64,000 nucleotides of DNA. Source: DYJE01 sp964637565. Lineage in GTDB: Bacteria; Desulfobacterota; Desulfobacteria; Desulfobacterales; Desulfolunaceae. Below, piece by piece: positions 52,253 to 60,926 of this stretch. How positions within the stretch are numbered: the stretch's first letter is position 1; each line of letters begins with the position of its first letter. Both the position numbers and the translations under genes were made by a program. Below the pieces are notes generated by a model, which was given only the letters and a program-made list of their open reading frames with translations, did no database searches and was not told the origin of the DNA. The DNA is taken from contig CAZWTY010000002.1 in NCBI GenBank assembly GCA_964637565.1, positions 38,932 through 102,931 on the forward strand, given 5' to 3'.

Positions 52253-53812
52253 TCAGACTCCAATACGAAAGGAAAAGGGCGAATACCGGGATTTCCAGAG
52301 TCGGTCATACGCGGAAATCTCGGTCTGCCATCGCTCATCGTCCCAGGGGAGAATATCCCTGCAAAGTTCCCTGATCCTCTCCATACAGGTCATCCCGCCT
52401 TCCGGAGCAAGTAATCCCAGGCGGACACGCCGCAGCAAAAGGTCGTCAAGATGCCTGACTTTCTCGTTCCCGGCCCCGTGGCGGATTTCGCACCACAGGG
52501 TCTTTGTTCCCGGAACAACTTCCAGGTCTTTTTCTCCGGCATCCGAAAGCAGCCCGGGAGCCTGGCTCCCGTACCTCCCCCAGAGGGTACGGAACCCATC
52601 CGCGGAAATCCTTGCCTGTGCCTGATTTTTTACCATGGGCTCAAAAAGTCGATTGTCCCCGCTTTGCGCTTTTTTCTCCGGAAGATACCCAAAGCAGGAT
52701 TTCAGGGTGTCCAGCGCCAGGACCCTGAAGGTGGTGAGCTTGCCGCCCGTCACCGTCACCAGCCCCCTGTCTTCCCAGATCGCATGGTCCCTGGACTCCT
52801 TGTCCGCAGATACGTTGCCTTCACTGACCACGGGCCGGACCCCGGCGAAACTCGATACCGCCTTTTCGAGACTGAGCCCAAGCCGTGGAAAAACCGAATT
52901 GGCCGCATCCACAAGATACGTCGCTTCCCCTTCGGAAATCCGGGGTTCGCTTGAGAGGGCCTCCCCGTGATCAAGATCGGTGGTTCCCAGTAGAACGGCC
53001 CCTTCCCAGGGAATGGCGAACAGCGCCCTTCCGTCTTTCGGATTGAAAAAACTCACCGTGGTTTCGATGGGAAGGTCCCTGGCCCTGAACACCAGATGGC
53101 TTCCCCTGAGGGGCCGGATGTGCTTGTTTTTTTCCGGGCAGGCATGGAGAGTTTCAGCCCAGGCCCCGGTGGCGTTCACCACGCAGGAAGCCTGAAGGCG
53201 GACCGACGTCCCCGTTTCCACATCTTCGACCACAAGCCCCGTGACCTGTCCCTGAGTGTCACGGATCAATTCCCTGCACCGGGTGTAGTTCAGGGCCACC
53301 CCTCCTTTGGCCTCGGCTTCGAAAATCAGGCGAAGGACAAGCCTGGCGTCGTCCACCTGGGCGTCGCTGAACACAAAACCGCCGGCAAGACCTTCTTTCC
53401 GGACCCGGGGCTCCAGTGTTGAAAACGACGTTTGATCAAGATACCGGTGATTCCATTTCCCCGAGATCATATCGTAAACGGCCAGTCCGACCCCCATGGT
53501 CCACCGGCCCGGTTTGCTATTTCTGTAAAGGGGCATTCGGAATTCCAAAGGCTCTACCAATCCAGGCGCTTCACGGATCAGACGGTCCCTTTCCTTCACG
53601 GATTCCCGTGTCAGGCCGAAGTGGCCTTCTTTCAGATAACGAAGCCCCCCGTGGACCAGCTTCGATGACCGGCTGGACGTTCCCCAGGCAAAATCCTTCT
53701 GTTCGATGAGAAGGGTCTTGTATCCCCGCCTCACGGCCTCCCGAAGTACCCCCGCACCGGTAATTCCACCGCCGATCACCACCAGATCCCAGGATTTGTC
53801 CAAATTTTCCAT
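52253..53812 (-). CDS. FAD-dependent glycerol-3-phosphate dehydrogenase/oxidase (GlpD-like)
   Basis: A 519-residue flavoprotein that should oxidise glycerol 3-phosphate to dihydroxyacetone phosphate and pass electrons to the quinone pool. The FAD motif is LVVIGGGITGAGVLREAVRR (~11-30), followed by GTSSRSSKLVHGGLRYL, the GlpD/GlpO family signature, and LLGTTDLDHGEA (~265). AAAGGAGGAGAGG precedes the ATG and the regulator gene ends only 4 bases upstream, so the two form an operon. Confidence 0.9.
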   Translation of the reverse strand: MENLDKSWDLVVIGGGITGAGVLREAVRRGYKTLLIEQKDFAWGTSSRSSKLVHGGLRYLKEGHFGLTRESVKERDRLIREAPGLVEPLEFRMPLYRNSKPGRWTMGVGLAVYDMISGKWNHRYLDQTSFSTLEPRVRKEGLAGGFVFSDAQVDDARLVLRLIFEAEAKGGVALNYTRCRELIRDTQGQVTGLVVEDVETGTSVRLQASCVVNATGAWAETLHACPEKNKHIRPLRGSHLVFRARDLPIETTVSFFNPKDGRALFAIPWEGAVLLGTTDLDHGEALSSEPRISEGEATYLVDAANSVFPRLGLSLEKAVSSFAGVRPVVSEGNVSADKESRDHAIWEDRGLVTVTGGKLTTFRVLALDTLKSCFGYLPEKKAQSGDNRLFEPMVKNQAQARISADGFRTLWGRYGSQAPGLLSDAGEKDLEVVPGTKTLWCEIRHGAGNEKVRHLDDLLLRRVRLGLLAPEGGMTCMERIRELCRDILPWDDERWQTEISAYDRLWKSRYSPFSFRIGV

Positions 53813-53816
53813 CGGA

Positions 53817-54515
53817 TTACCTCTCCTCCTTTTTCAAACGTTTCCAGAGTTGAAGGGCATCGTTCATCACCCGTGAAACCCGCCGCTCCACTGCGTCCCC
53901 ATCCCTTTGGGCCACAAGAGCCTTGAGCTCGGCGTAATACGCCCTGGAAAGGGCTCTGGCCTCATCGGACGCAAAGTACCCTTCCCCCATTTTCCTGTAC
54001 AGACCGTCAAAATCGTTCAGAATAATCCTGAAAAACGGGTTTCCTGAAAGCGAGGCCATGGTGAGTTGCAGAGTCCAATCGTATTCCGTGTAGGCCATGG
54101 GGCCGTCCGGCAGCCGGCCGCCCTGGGCCAGAAGATTTTCCAGTTCAGCAGGATGATGTTCCACAGCCATGCGGGACACCGGAGGCAGAACGACGCAGCG
54201 CACACTCAGAAAGTGCTCGACGAAACCCAGGGGAAGATGCTCACCGAACCGGGCCATGGTGGCCAGGATTCCCATGCCTCCTTCGGTCATGTAGTCTTTC
54301 ACCTGGGTGGGCTTGCCATGTCGTATACTGATCCAGCCGTCTCTGGCCATTTTCTGGAGCGTTTCCCGGAGTGTGGGCCGGGTGACGCCGATCATTCCGG
54401 CCAGGGTCCGCTCACCGGGCAGAATCGTTCCGGGTTTGAACCGTCCTTCGATAATGGCGGAAAGAAGCTGGTGTTCCGCGAACTGCGCCGCTTTCATGGG
54501 TTTTTCCGTGTTCAT
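53817..54515 (-). CDS. GntR-family regulator of the FadR type
   Basis: A 232-residue transcription factor. The N-terminal winged helix (LLSAIIEGRFKPGTILPGER, VTRPTLRETLQKMARDGW, IRHGKPTQV) and the continuation GGMGILATMARF follow E. coli FadR closely; the C-terminal FCD/FadR ligand domain includes GNPFFRIILNDFDGLYRKMG. FadR binds acyl-CoA and controls fatty-acid metabolism, so here it may sense an acyl- or alkyl-CoA. ATG 54515 was chosen after GAAAGGACGG. It is divergent from the FGGY kinase gene, with about 120 bases of shared control region. Confidence 0.88.
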   Translation of the reverse strand: MNTEKPMKAAQFAEHQLLSAIIEGRFKPGTILPGERTLAGMIGVTRPTLRETLQKMARDGWISIRHGKPTQVKDYMTEGGMGILATMARFGEHLPLGFVEHFLSVRCVVLPPVSRMAVEHHPAELENLLAQGGRLPDGPMAYTEYDWTLQLTMASLSGNPFFRIILNDFDGLYRKMGEGYFASDEARALSRAYYAELKALVAQRDGDAVERRVSRVMNDALQLWKRLKKEER

Positions 54516-54635
54516 GACCGTCCTTTCAATATTTTTTCTTTTCATCGGCTGGTTTTTCTGGTAGAGCTCTTTTTATACTGGTTTGACCTCTTACCACTTA
54601 AGCATCCCGATGTCAAGAACACCAGGAGGGAGAAA

Positions 54636-56186
54636 ATGAACGAACATGTTTTAGCCGTGGATTGCGGCACGCAAAGTTTAAGAGCACTGGTGTTCGACGA
54701 TACCGGGCGTTTGCTGGACTCCGCGAAAATACAGTATGAACCTTACACAAGCCCCGCACCGGGATGGGCCGAACAGGACCCGGAGATATTCTGGCGCAGC
54801 CTGGTAACCGCCTGCCGGACATTGAAATCGAACAATCCCGTCCTGTTCGACAGCATACGGGGAATCGGCGTCACGACCCAGCGGGCCACCATGATCAACG
54901 TGGACAACCAGGGAACCCCCTTGAGGCCGGCCATCACCTGGCTTGACCAGCGGAAAGCCGAAGACTGTTTTCCCATGAAATCAGTTCTTTATCCATTTCT
55001 TAAAATCGGCCGCCTCGACAGGGTTCTTTCAAGGCTCTACAGGGACGGAAAATGCAACTGGATCCGGCAGAACCAGCCGGAAATCTGGGCGGACACATTC
55101 AAGTACCTCCAGGTATCGGGCTTTCTCAACCACCGCCTGACCGGAGAATTCCGGGATTCGGCGGCCTCCCAGATCGGCCACCTTCCGTTCAATTACAAAA
55201 AAATGGCCTGGTGCGGACGCATGGAACCTGCGTCGATCCTTTTTCCGGTCGAACGGGAAAAACTTCCGGAAGTGGTCGCTCCGGGAACGATCATCGGAAC
55301 GGTCAGCTCAAGAGCGTCTGGAGATACCGGCCTGAAACAGGGAATTCCTGTGATCGCCTGCGGTTCGGACAAGGGCTGCGAAACCTTGGGCATGGGTGTC
55401 ATCGACACGTCCATGGCCAGCTTAAGTTTCGGAACCACGGCCACTGTCCAGACCACCAGCGCCTCGTACTATGAGGCCATCCCCCTGATGCCGCCCTATC
55501 CCGCGCCCATCCCCGGCCATTACAACCCTGAAATCGAAATATTCAGGGGATACTGGATGATCACCTGGTTCAAAAACGAATTCGCCCATAAGGAAGTCGA
55601 AACGGCCCATGCAAAAGGCATCCTGCCCGAAGAAGCCCTGGACAGCCTCCTGACCCAGGCCCCTCCGGGCTCCATGGGCCTTGTGGTCCAGCCGTACTGG
55701 GGACCCGGCCTCAACCATCCCGATGCCAAAGGTGCCATGATCGGTTTTGGCGATGTTCACACCAAGGCCCACGTCTACCGGGCCGTGATCGAAGGTCTGG
55801 CTTTCGCCCTTCTCGAAGGCGTCCACATTCTGGAAAAGAAAGGAAACTCCAGAATCCAAAAGCTGGCCGTGTCGGGCGGAGCGTCCCAGAGCGACCAGAT
55901 CTGCAAGATCTCTGCGGATATTTTCGACCGGCCCCTGGTCCGGGGCAAAACAACGGAAACATCGGGACTGGGTGCGGCCATCGTCACATCAGCCGGCGTG
56001 GGATTGCACCCGTCCATCCGTCAGGCCATGGAATCCATGGTCTCTTACGACAGAATCTTCGAACCGGACCCCGAACGTTCGCTGATCTACAGGGAACTTT
56101 TCGAAAAAGTCTACCTGGGCATTTACAAAGCCCTGAAACCCCTTTACCGGAACATACGGGATATCACCGGATATCCCGAATCATGA
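54636..56186 (+). CDS. FGGY-family carbohydrate/glycerol kinase
   Basis: A 516-residue kinase of the sugar/glycerol kinase superfamily. The N-terminal phosphate-1 motif is AVDCGTQSLRALVFDDTGRL and the C-terminal adenosine motif is AVSGGASQSDQICKISADI then TSGLGAAIVTSAGVG. Neighbours (GlpD-like oxidase, alkyl-DHAP-synthase-like protein) favour glycerol or an alkylglycerol as substrate, but it is not a close classical GlpK. ATG 54636 follows AGGAGGG. Followed after 24 bases by the flavoprotein gene. Confidence 0.88.
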   Translation: MNEHVLAVDCGTQSLRALVFDDTGRLLDSAKIQYEPYTSPAPGWAEQDPEIFWRSLVTACRTLKSNNPVLFDSIRGIGVTTQRATMINVDNQGTPLRPAITWLDQRKAEDCFPMKSVLYPFLKIGRLDRVLSRLYRDGKCNWIRQNQPEIWADTFKYLQVSGFLNHRLTGEFRDSAASQIGHLPFNYKKMAWCGRMEPASILFPVEREKLPEVVAPGTIIGTVSSRASGDTGLKQGIPVIACGSDKGCETLGMGVIDTSMASLSFGTTATVQTTSASYYEAIPLMPPYPAPIPGHYNPEIEIFRGYWMITWFKNEFAHKEVETAHAKGILPEEALDSLLTQAPPGSMGLVVQPYWGPGLNHPDAKGAMIGFGDVHTKAHVYRAVIEGLAFALLEGVHILEKKGNSRIQKLAVSGGASQSDQICKISADIFDRPLVRGKTTETSGLGAAIVTSAGVGLHPSIRQAMESMVSYDRIFEPDPERSLIYRELFEKVYLGIYKALKPLYRNIRDITGYPES

Positions 56187-56210
56187 CCCCATCCAAGGAG
56201 ACCGCGTTAC

Positions 56211-57935
56211 ATGAAGGACATGAAAAAAAAACAGACATTCCAGCCTGAATGGAGAACCACGCCCCCCCTCCCCCAGTCGTTCCGATCGATTTTCAAGTGG
56301 GGAGCCCCCGACGGGTTCAAACACCCCAACTCCGGTCTTTACCGGCTTCTCAAATCCACCTTCGGCCTGAATGACAATGACTTCAGATCGAAAGTGAACG
56401 AGGGCGACGGCAAGGTCTCTCTCGGCCCGGACAGGGCACCCGGACTCAGGGCGGAGCAAGTGGCGGCCTTTGAGGCTATCGTGGGCAAAGACAACGTCAA
56501 CGCGGACGACTATGCAAGGGTCAGGTATTCCAACGGCAAAACCATGGAGGAAATCGCCCTGCTCAGGGAAGGCAGGACAGCCGAACTCTGTGACCTGGTC
56601 GTTCATCCGAGAAACCGGGAAGACGTCCAGGCCATCGTCCGCTACGCCCACGAACAGAAGATTCCCGTCTACGTTTTCGGGGGTGGAAGTTCGGTCACAC
56701 TGGGACTTCGGCCTTCGAAAGGCGGAATCACCCTGGTGATGAGCACCCATATGAAGCGGATCACCGAGTTCAATGAAACCAACCAGACCGTCACGGCGGA
56801 ATGCGGTATCATGGGACCGGACCTTGAAGAGGCCCTCCGGAAGGCCCCCCTTCTGTACAACACCAAGCACCCGTTTACCTGCGGTCATTTTCCCCAGTCC
56901 TTCGAATTTTCCACCCTGGGAGGCTGGATCATAGCCAAAGGGTCGGGCCAGCAGAGTTCCTATTACGGCGACGCCTGTGATCTGGTGATCAGCCAGGAGT
57001 ACGTCACCCCGGCCGGCTCGTTCAAAACCCTCGACTACCCTTCCACGGCCACGGGCCCCATGGTGAACGACATCATGAAAGGCAGCGAAGGGTCATTCGG
57101 CGTTCTCGTCTCGGCCACCATGAAGATCTTCCGGCATATGCCGGAAAACAGAAAACGGTTCAGCTTCATCTTTCCATCGTTCGCCGACGCGGTAAACGCC
57201 TGCCGTGACATCGCCCAGGGCGAGTTCGGCATGCCCTCGGTCCTGCGCATTTCAGACCCCGAGGAGACCTATGTCGGTCTTAAACAGCACGGCATCGAAG
57301 GCACCTTCCTTGACCGGCTCATCACCTTCAAGGGCTATAAACCCATGGAACGCTGCCTGATGATCGGCCACACCGAAGGTGAAGCCTCCTTTTCGAAAAC
57401 AGTATACAAAGCTGTGAAACGGGTATGCCGACACCACGGCGGGATGACACTGACAGGGTATCCCGTAAAAAAATGGGAGAAAAGCAAATTCGCCGATCCT
57501 TACATGCGGGAGGATCTGAACGACTTCAACGTGTACATCGACACCCTTGAAACCGGGGTGACATGGGACAGGCTTCACCAGGTCCACCGGAGCGTCCGGG
57601 CCTTCATCAAGACCAGGCCCCAGACCCTGTGCCTCACCCACTGTTCCCATTTCTATCCCCAGGGAACCAACCTGTATTTCATTTTCATCGGGAGATTCAA
57701 GGACGCCCCGGAGTTCAAGACCTTCCAGCGGGAGATTATCGACCGGATCGAGCAGGCCGGCGGTTCCCTGAGCCACCATCACGGCGTGGGAAAAATGATC
57801 GGCCCCCTGATGGAAAGGCACCTTGGCCGAGAGCAGATGGGCATTCTCAGGGCGCTCAAGCACCATTTCGACCCTCACAATATCATGAATCCCGGAGGAA
57901 CCCTTGGGCTTGATCCCCTGGACCTTCCCGAATAA
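56211..57935 (+). CDS. Alkyldihydroxyacetonephosphate synthase-like flavoprotein
   Basis: A 574-residue VAO-type FAD protein. The N-terminal region has the RVRYSNGKTMEE motif, the FAD-binding PCMH domain has YVFGGGSSVTLGL (~155-167) and GGWIIAKGSGQQSSYYGDACD (~240), and the C-terminal SLSHHHGVGKM (~520-530) is the His cluster used by AGPS for exchanging acyl for alkyl on DHAP. Eukaryotic AGPS makes ether lipids; bacterial homologs are less characterised. In operon with the FGGY kinase and opposite a GlpD-like gene. A terminator follows. Confidence 0.88.
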   Translation: MKDMKKKQTFQPEWRTTPPLPQSFRSIFKWGAPDGFKHPNSGLYRLLKSTFGLNDNDFRSKVNEGDGKVSLGPDRAPGLRAEQVAAFEAIVGKDNVNADDYARVRYSNGKTMEEIALLREGRTAELCDLVVHPRNREDVQAIVRYAHEQKIPVYVFGGGSSVTLGLRPSKGGITLVMSTHMKRITEFNETNQTVTAECGIMGPDLEEALRKAPLLYNTKHPFTCGHFPQSFEFSTLGGWIIAKGSGQQSSYYGDACDLVISQEYVTPAGSFKTLDYPSTATGPMVNDIMKGSEGSFGVLVSATMKIFRHMPENRKRFSFIFPSFADAVNACRDIAQGEFGMPSVLRISDPEETYVGLKQHGIEGTFLDRLITFKGYKPMERCLMIGHTEGEASFSKTVYKAVKRVCRHHGGMTLTGYPVKKWEKSKFADPYMREDLNDFNVYIDTLETGVTWDRLHQVHRSVRAFIKTRPQTLCLTHCSHFYPQGTNLYFIFIGRFKDAPEFKTFQREIIDRIEQAGGSLSHHHGVGKMIGPLMERHLGREQMGILRALKHHFDPHNIMNPGGTLGLDPLDLPE

Positions 57936-58066
57936 TGACGGGACACCCCTCATTATCGGGATTAATTCCTGAAAAAATAAGAAGATAGCTCTATGGACAT
58001 CGAAAATGAGCTACTTTATACTTGCTCTCGAGTTCTTCCCCTAATCAATCACATCCCCCCTGTTAC

Positions 58067-58097
58067 GGGCGATTCGCAATGAATCGCCCATTTTTTT
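58067..58097 (+). terminator. Intrinsic terminator after the AGPS-like gene
   Basis: GGGCGATTC (58067-58075) and GAATCGCCC (58081-58089) form a perfect 9-bp stem, followed by ATTTTTTT. It ends the FGGY-flavoprotein transcript. Confidence 0.88.
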
Positions 58098-58127
58098 ACC
58101 CATAGTTTTTCCTGGCTGGAACAACTC

Positions 58128-58805
58128 TCAAAAATTCTTTTCGTAAACCCAGCCCGAGTCTCTCATCCAGAGCCTGTGACGCATTCCACCCGGCCTCAGA
58201 CCCTCCCCGTGGTATTCCTCGTCTTCCTCGTAAATGGAGCAGAGGCCTTCGGAAAGTGCCACCAGCCTGGGACGGTAGTCCTTGGCACCGGTTTTTTTGA
58301 ACTGCTCCACAAGGTCCCCCACCGAGAAGAACGAGGCGAGTTCCGAGAGGATCACGAAGTTGGGCGGTGCGAAAAACATGTCCCCTGACCGGTGGGCGCC
58401 AAGAGCCTCCCGGGGTGACATCCAGCGGTGATGGTGGATTTCACTTCCATCCACGCGGACAGACCCGGAGGGAGACACGGCCAGAAAAAACCAGGTGGAA
58501 AACCGCCTGGGCAGCCCCTCGGGAGTGATCCACAACGATGCGGGAATCAGCTCGGACCTGTCCAGACCCATGCCGCATTCTTCCCTTGTTTCCCGGATGG
58601 CGGCCCGTGCGGCAGCTTCAAGATCTGACTCGCCTTCGCCCGCCTTCCTGTCTTTTTTTTCCACACGACCTCCCGGAAACACCCAGGCTCCCCCGAGATA
58701 GGCCAGATCAGGGTTCCGTTTCAGAAGAAGAACCTCGAAACCCTCTTTCCTGTCCCTGACAAGTATCACGCTGGCCGCAGGAACGGCCGGTTGAACCCCC
58801 TGCAT
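58128..58805 (-). CDS. NUDIX hydrolase
   Basis: A 225-residue NUDIX protein. The Nudix box is split: GGAWVFPGGRVEKKD, then an insertion, then AARAAIRETREECGMGL carrying the R-E-x-x-E-E catalytic residues (about residues 55-75). The C-terminal extension with HHRWMSPREALGA resembles NUDIX enzymes acting on CoA or nucleotide diphosphates. The start at ATG 58805 follows GAAAGGAATTGG. Divergent from the thioesterase gene. Confidence 0.85.
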   Translation of the reverse strand: MQGVQPAVPAASVILVRDRKEGFEVLLLKRNPDLAYLGGAWVFPGGRVEKKDRKAGEGESDLEAAARAAIRETREECGMGLDRSELIPASLWITPEGLPRRFSTWFFLAVSPSGSVRVDGSEIHHHRWMSPREALGAHRSGDMFFAPPNFVILSELASFFSVGDLVEQFKKTGAKDYRPRLVALSEGLCSIYEEDEEYHGEGLRPGGMRHRLWMRDSGWVYEKNF

Positions 58806-58921
58806 TTTCCAATTCCTTTCAACCGGACAAGATCCGTCTGGTGGACTGCACAATCCTGTGTTAATATATGAACCTTTAAAATTATAACAAACCGACCGCG
58901 ACACAGGAAAGGGAAAAACCC

Positions 58922-59440
58922 ATGGACAGCACGTTCGACACCAGCGAAGACTTCAAACCCCTCATCAAAACCATGGACACATTCTGCTTCGGATGCAGCC
59001 CCACCAACCCCTCCGGCCTTAAAATGAAGTTTATGGCGGGGAAAGACTCGGTGATTTCAAAACTCAACATTCCCCTGCACCTCTGCGGATGGAAAAATAT
59101 CGTCCACGGGGGCATCCTGGCCACGGTTCTTGACGAAACCATGAGCTGGTCTTCTATCTATCTTCTCAAAAAGGTCATTCTCACCACATCCATCACCGTG
59201 GAGTACATCAAGCCCGTGTTCGCCGAAACGGCGATCGTGTCCCAGGGGAAAGTCCTTGAGAGAACCAGTGAGCGCGAGGCGGTCATGAAAGGGGCCATAT
59301 ACAACAGCGACGGCGAACTCTGTGTGAAATCCCAGGGGACGTTCCGCCTTTTCACTCCTGAAGCGGCAAGGAAATTCAGGCTGATGAGCGAAGACATCCT
59401 TTCGGATTTCGAATCGTTCATTCAGTCCAGCCCTATATAG
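58922..59440 (+). CDS. PaaI-like hotdog thioesterase
   Basis: A 172-residue hotdog-fold protein. CFGCSPTNPSGLKMKFM at the start and KNIVHGGILATVLDETMSWSS (near 60-80), carrying the HGG and catalytic Asp/Glu of PaaI/YdiI-type thioesterases, are present. It probably hydrolyses an acyl-CoA; substrate unknown. Ribosome site AGGAAAGGG precedes the ATG at 58922. Confidence 0.88.
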   Translation: MDSTFDTSEDFKPLIKTMDTFCFGCSPTNPSGLKMKFMAGKDSVISKLNIPLHLCGWKNIVHGGILATVLDETMSWSSIYLLKKVILTTSITVEYIKPVFAETAIVSQGKVLERTSEREAVMKGAIYNSDGELCVKSQGTFRLFTPEAARKFRLMSEDILSDFESFIQSSPI

Positions 59441-59622
59441 ATTGTACGGCATTTGTCTTCCTTGACAATTCCGGTGAATGTAAATACTATTTCAATTTTA
59501 AATGATCTCAAAATGGGGCGTCAAACGTGTGGAGTCTGATGGCTGGGTATGGGGAAAAAAAACGGCTGTCAGGATTCAATTCAGAAGGAAAGGTCAGAAA
59601 GAAAGGGCCAGAAAAGAGCCAA

Positions 59623-59656
59623 GAAAAAAGGGATTGTCCGGCTTCGGGCAATCCCC
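59623..59656 (-). terminator. Intrinsic terminator of the tRNA-Arg gene
   Basis: GGGGATTGCCC-GAAGCC-GGACAATCCC on the minus strand makes a strong stem with one G-U pair, followed by TTTTTTCTT. It lies about 18 bases past the tRNA 3' end. Confidence 0.88.
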
Positions 59657-59673
59657 TTCATTTTTTGGAAGTG

Positions 59674-59750
<77 letters not shown>

Positions 59751-59891
59751 ATCAACAGGTTGAGGTATTTAGCAGACATCACCTGCTTTGTCCATAAAAA
59801 AGCTGAAAAAAGAGGCCGCACAGGGCGTTGTTTTTCGCCCGCAGCATTTTTTCACAATTATTTATTCGAAATATCAGTGAGTTGAAAATAT

Positions 59892-60911
59892 ATGGGCTAC
59901 AAGAACAAACCCGTCATACACGACGAAGCCAACGAAGACGAAGCGGTGGACTACGATACGGCTGAAGGGCCGGTCGAAGACGAACCCGTGGATGAAGTGG
60001 CGCCCACCACCCTCGAAAGAAAGCTTCTGGGCAAGCTTCCCCACCATTCCCTTGTCAAATACGACCCGCTCCAGAGTTATCTTTCGGAGATCAGCAAGTA
60101 CCAGCTTCTGACCCGGGAACAGGAGATCGAGCTGGGGAGAAAGGTCCAGGAAGAAGAGGACTCCGAGGCGGCCTACACCCTGGTCACCTCCAACCTGCGT
60201 CTCGTGGTGAAAATCGCCCTTGACTTTCAACGCGTCTGGATGCAGAACCTCCTCGACCTGATCCAGGAGGGTAACATCGGGCTCATGCAGGCGGTCAAGA
60301 AATTCGATCCGTACAAGAACGTCAAATTTTCCTATTACGCCTCGTTCTGGATCAAGGCCTATATCCTGAAATTCATCATGGACAACTGGCGCATGGTGAA
60401 AATCGGAACCACCCAGGGCCAGAGGAAACTGTTTTTCAAACTGAAAAAGGAAAAACAGAAACTCATCGAGCAGGGTTTCGACCCCAAACCCAAACTCTTG
60501 TCCGAGCGTCTCGGCGTTTCCCAGAGGGAGATCATCGACATGGACCAGCGACTCGACGGGTGGGACGTTTCCCTGGACGCCCCCCTCAAGGAAGATTCGG
60601 ACACGGAACGTATCGAGTTCCTGAATTCCGAAACCGATTCGGCCGAAGACATCGTCGGCAACAAGGAAGTGGAAAAACTGGTCCATGAGAAGGTCGCGGA
60701 ATTCAAAAAAACGCTGTCTGACAGAGAGCTTGAGATCTTTGAACTGAGAATATACTCGGATGAGCCCCTGACCCTTCAGGAAATCGGTGAAAAATACGAT
60801 ATATCAAGAGAGAGGGTCCGGCAGGTTGAAAAAAGCATCACCAAGCGTTTGAAAGAGTTTTTCAGAAAGGAAATCCCGGATTTCCACCTGTACACCGATG
60901 AAACCGAGTAA
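59892..60911 (+). CDS. rpoH: RpoH-type sigma factor (sigma-32 family)
   Basis: A 339-residue group 3 sigma-70 factor that directs RNA polymerase to heat-shock promoters in other proteobacteria. Region 2 has NLRLVVKIALDFQRVWMQNL and DLIQEGNIGLMQAVKKFDPY (-10 recognition); the RpoH box GQRKLFFKLKKEK distinguishes it from RpoD; region 4 has LTLQEIGEKYDISRERVRQVE (-35 recognition). The N-terminal ~50 residues are an acidic extension. The start is the ATG at 59892, with only a weak ribosome site (GTGAG). Confidence 0.95.
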   Translation: MGYKNKPVIHDEANEDEAVDYDTAEGPVEDEPVDEVAPTTLERKLLGKLPHHSLVKYDPLQSYLSEISKYQLLTREQEIELGRKVQEEEDSEAAYTLVTSNLRLVVKIALDFQRVWMQNLLDLIQEGNIGLMQAVKKFDPYKNVKFSYYASFWIKAYILKFIMDNWRMVKIGTTQGQRKLFFKLKKEKQKLIEQGFDPKPKLLSERLGVSQREIIDMDQRLDGWDVSLDAPLKEDSDTERIEFLNSETDSAEDIVGNKEVEKLVHEKVAEFKKTLSDRELEIFELRIYSDEPLTLQEIGEKYDISRERVRQVEKSITKRLKEFFRKEIPDFHLYTDETE

Positions 60912-60926
60912 CGGCTCAGGCACGAT

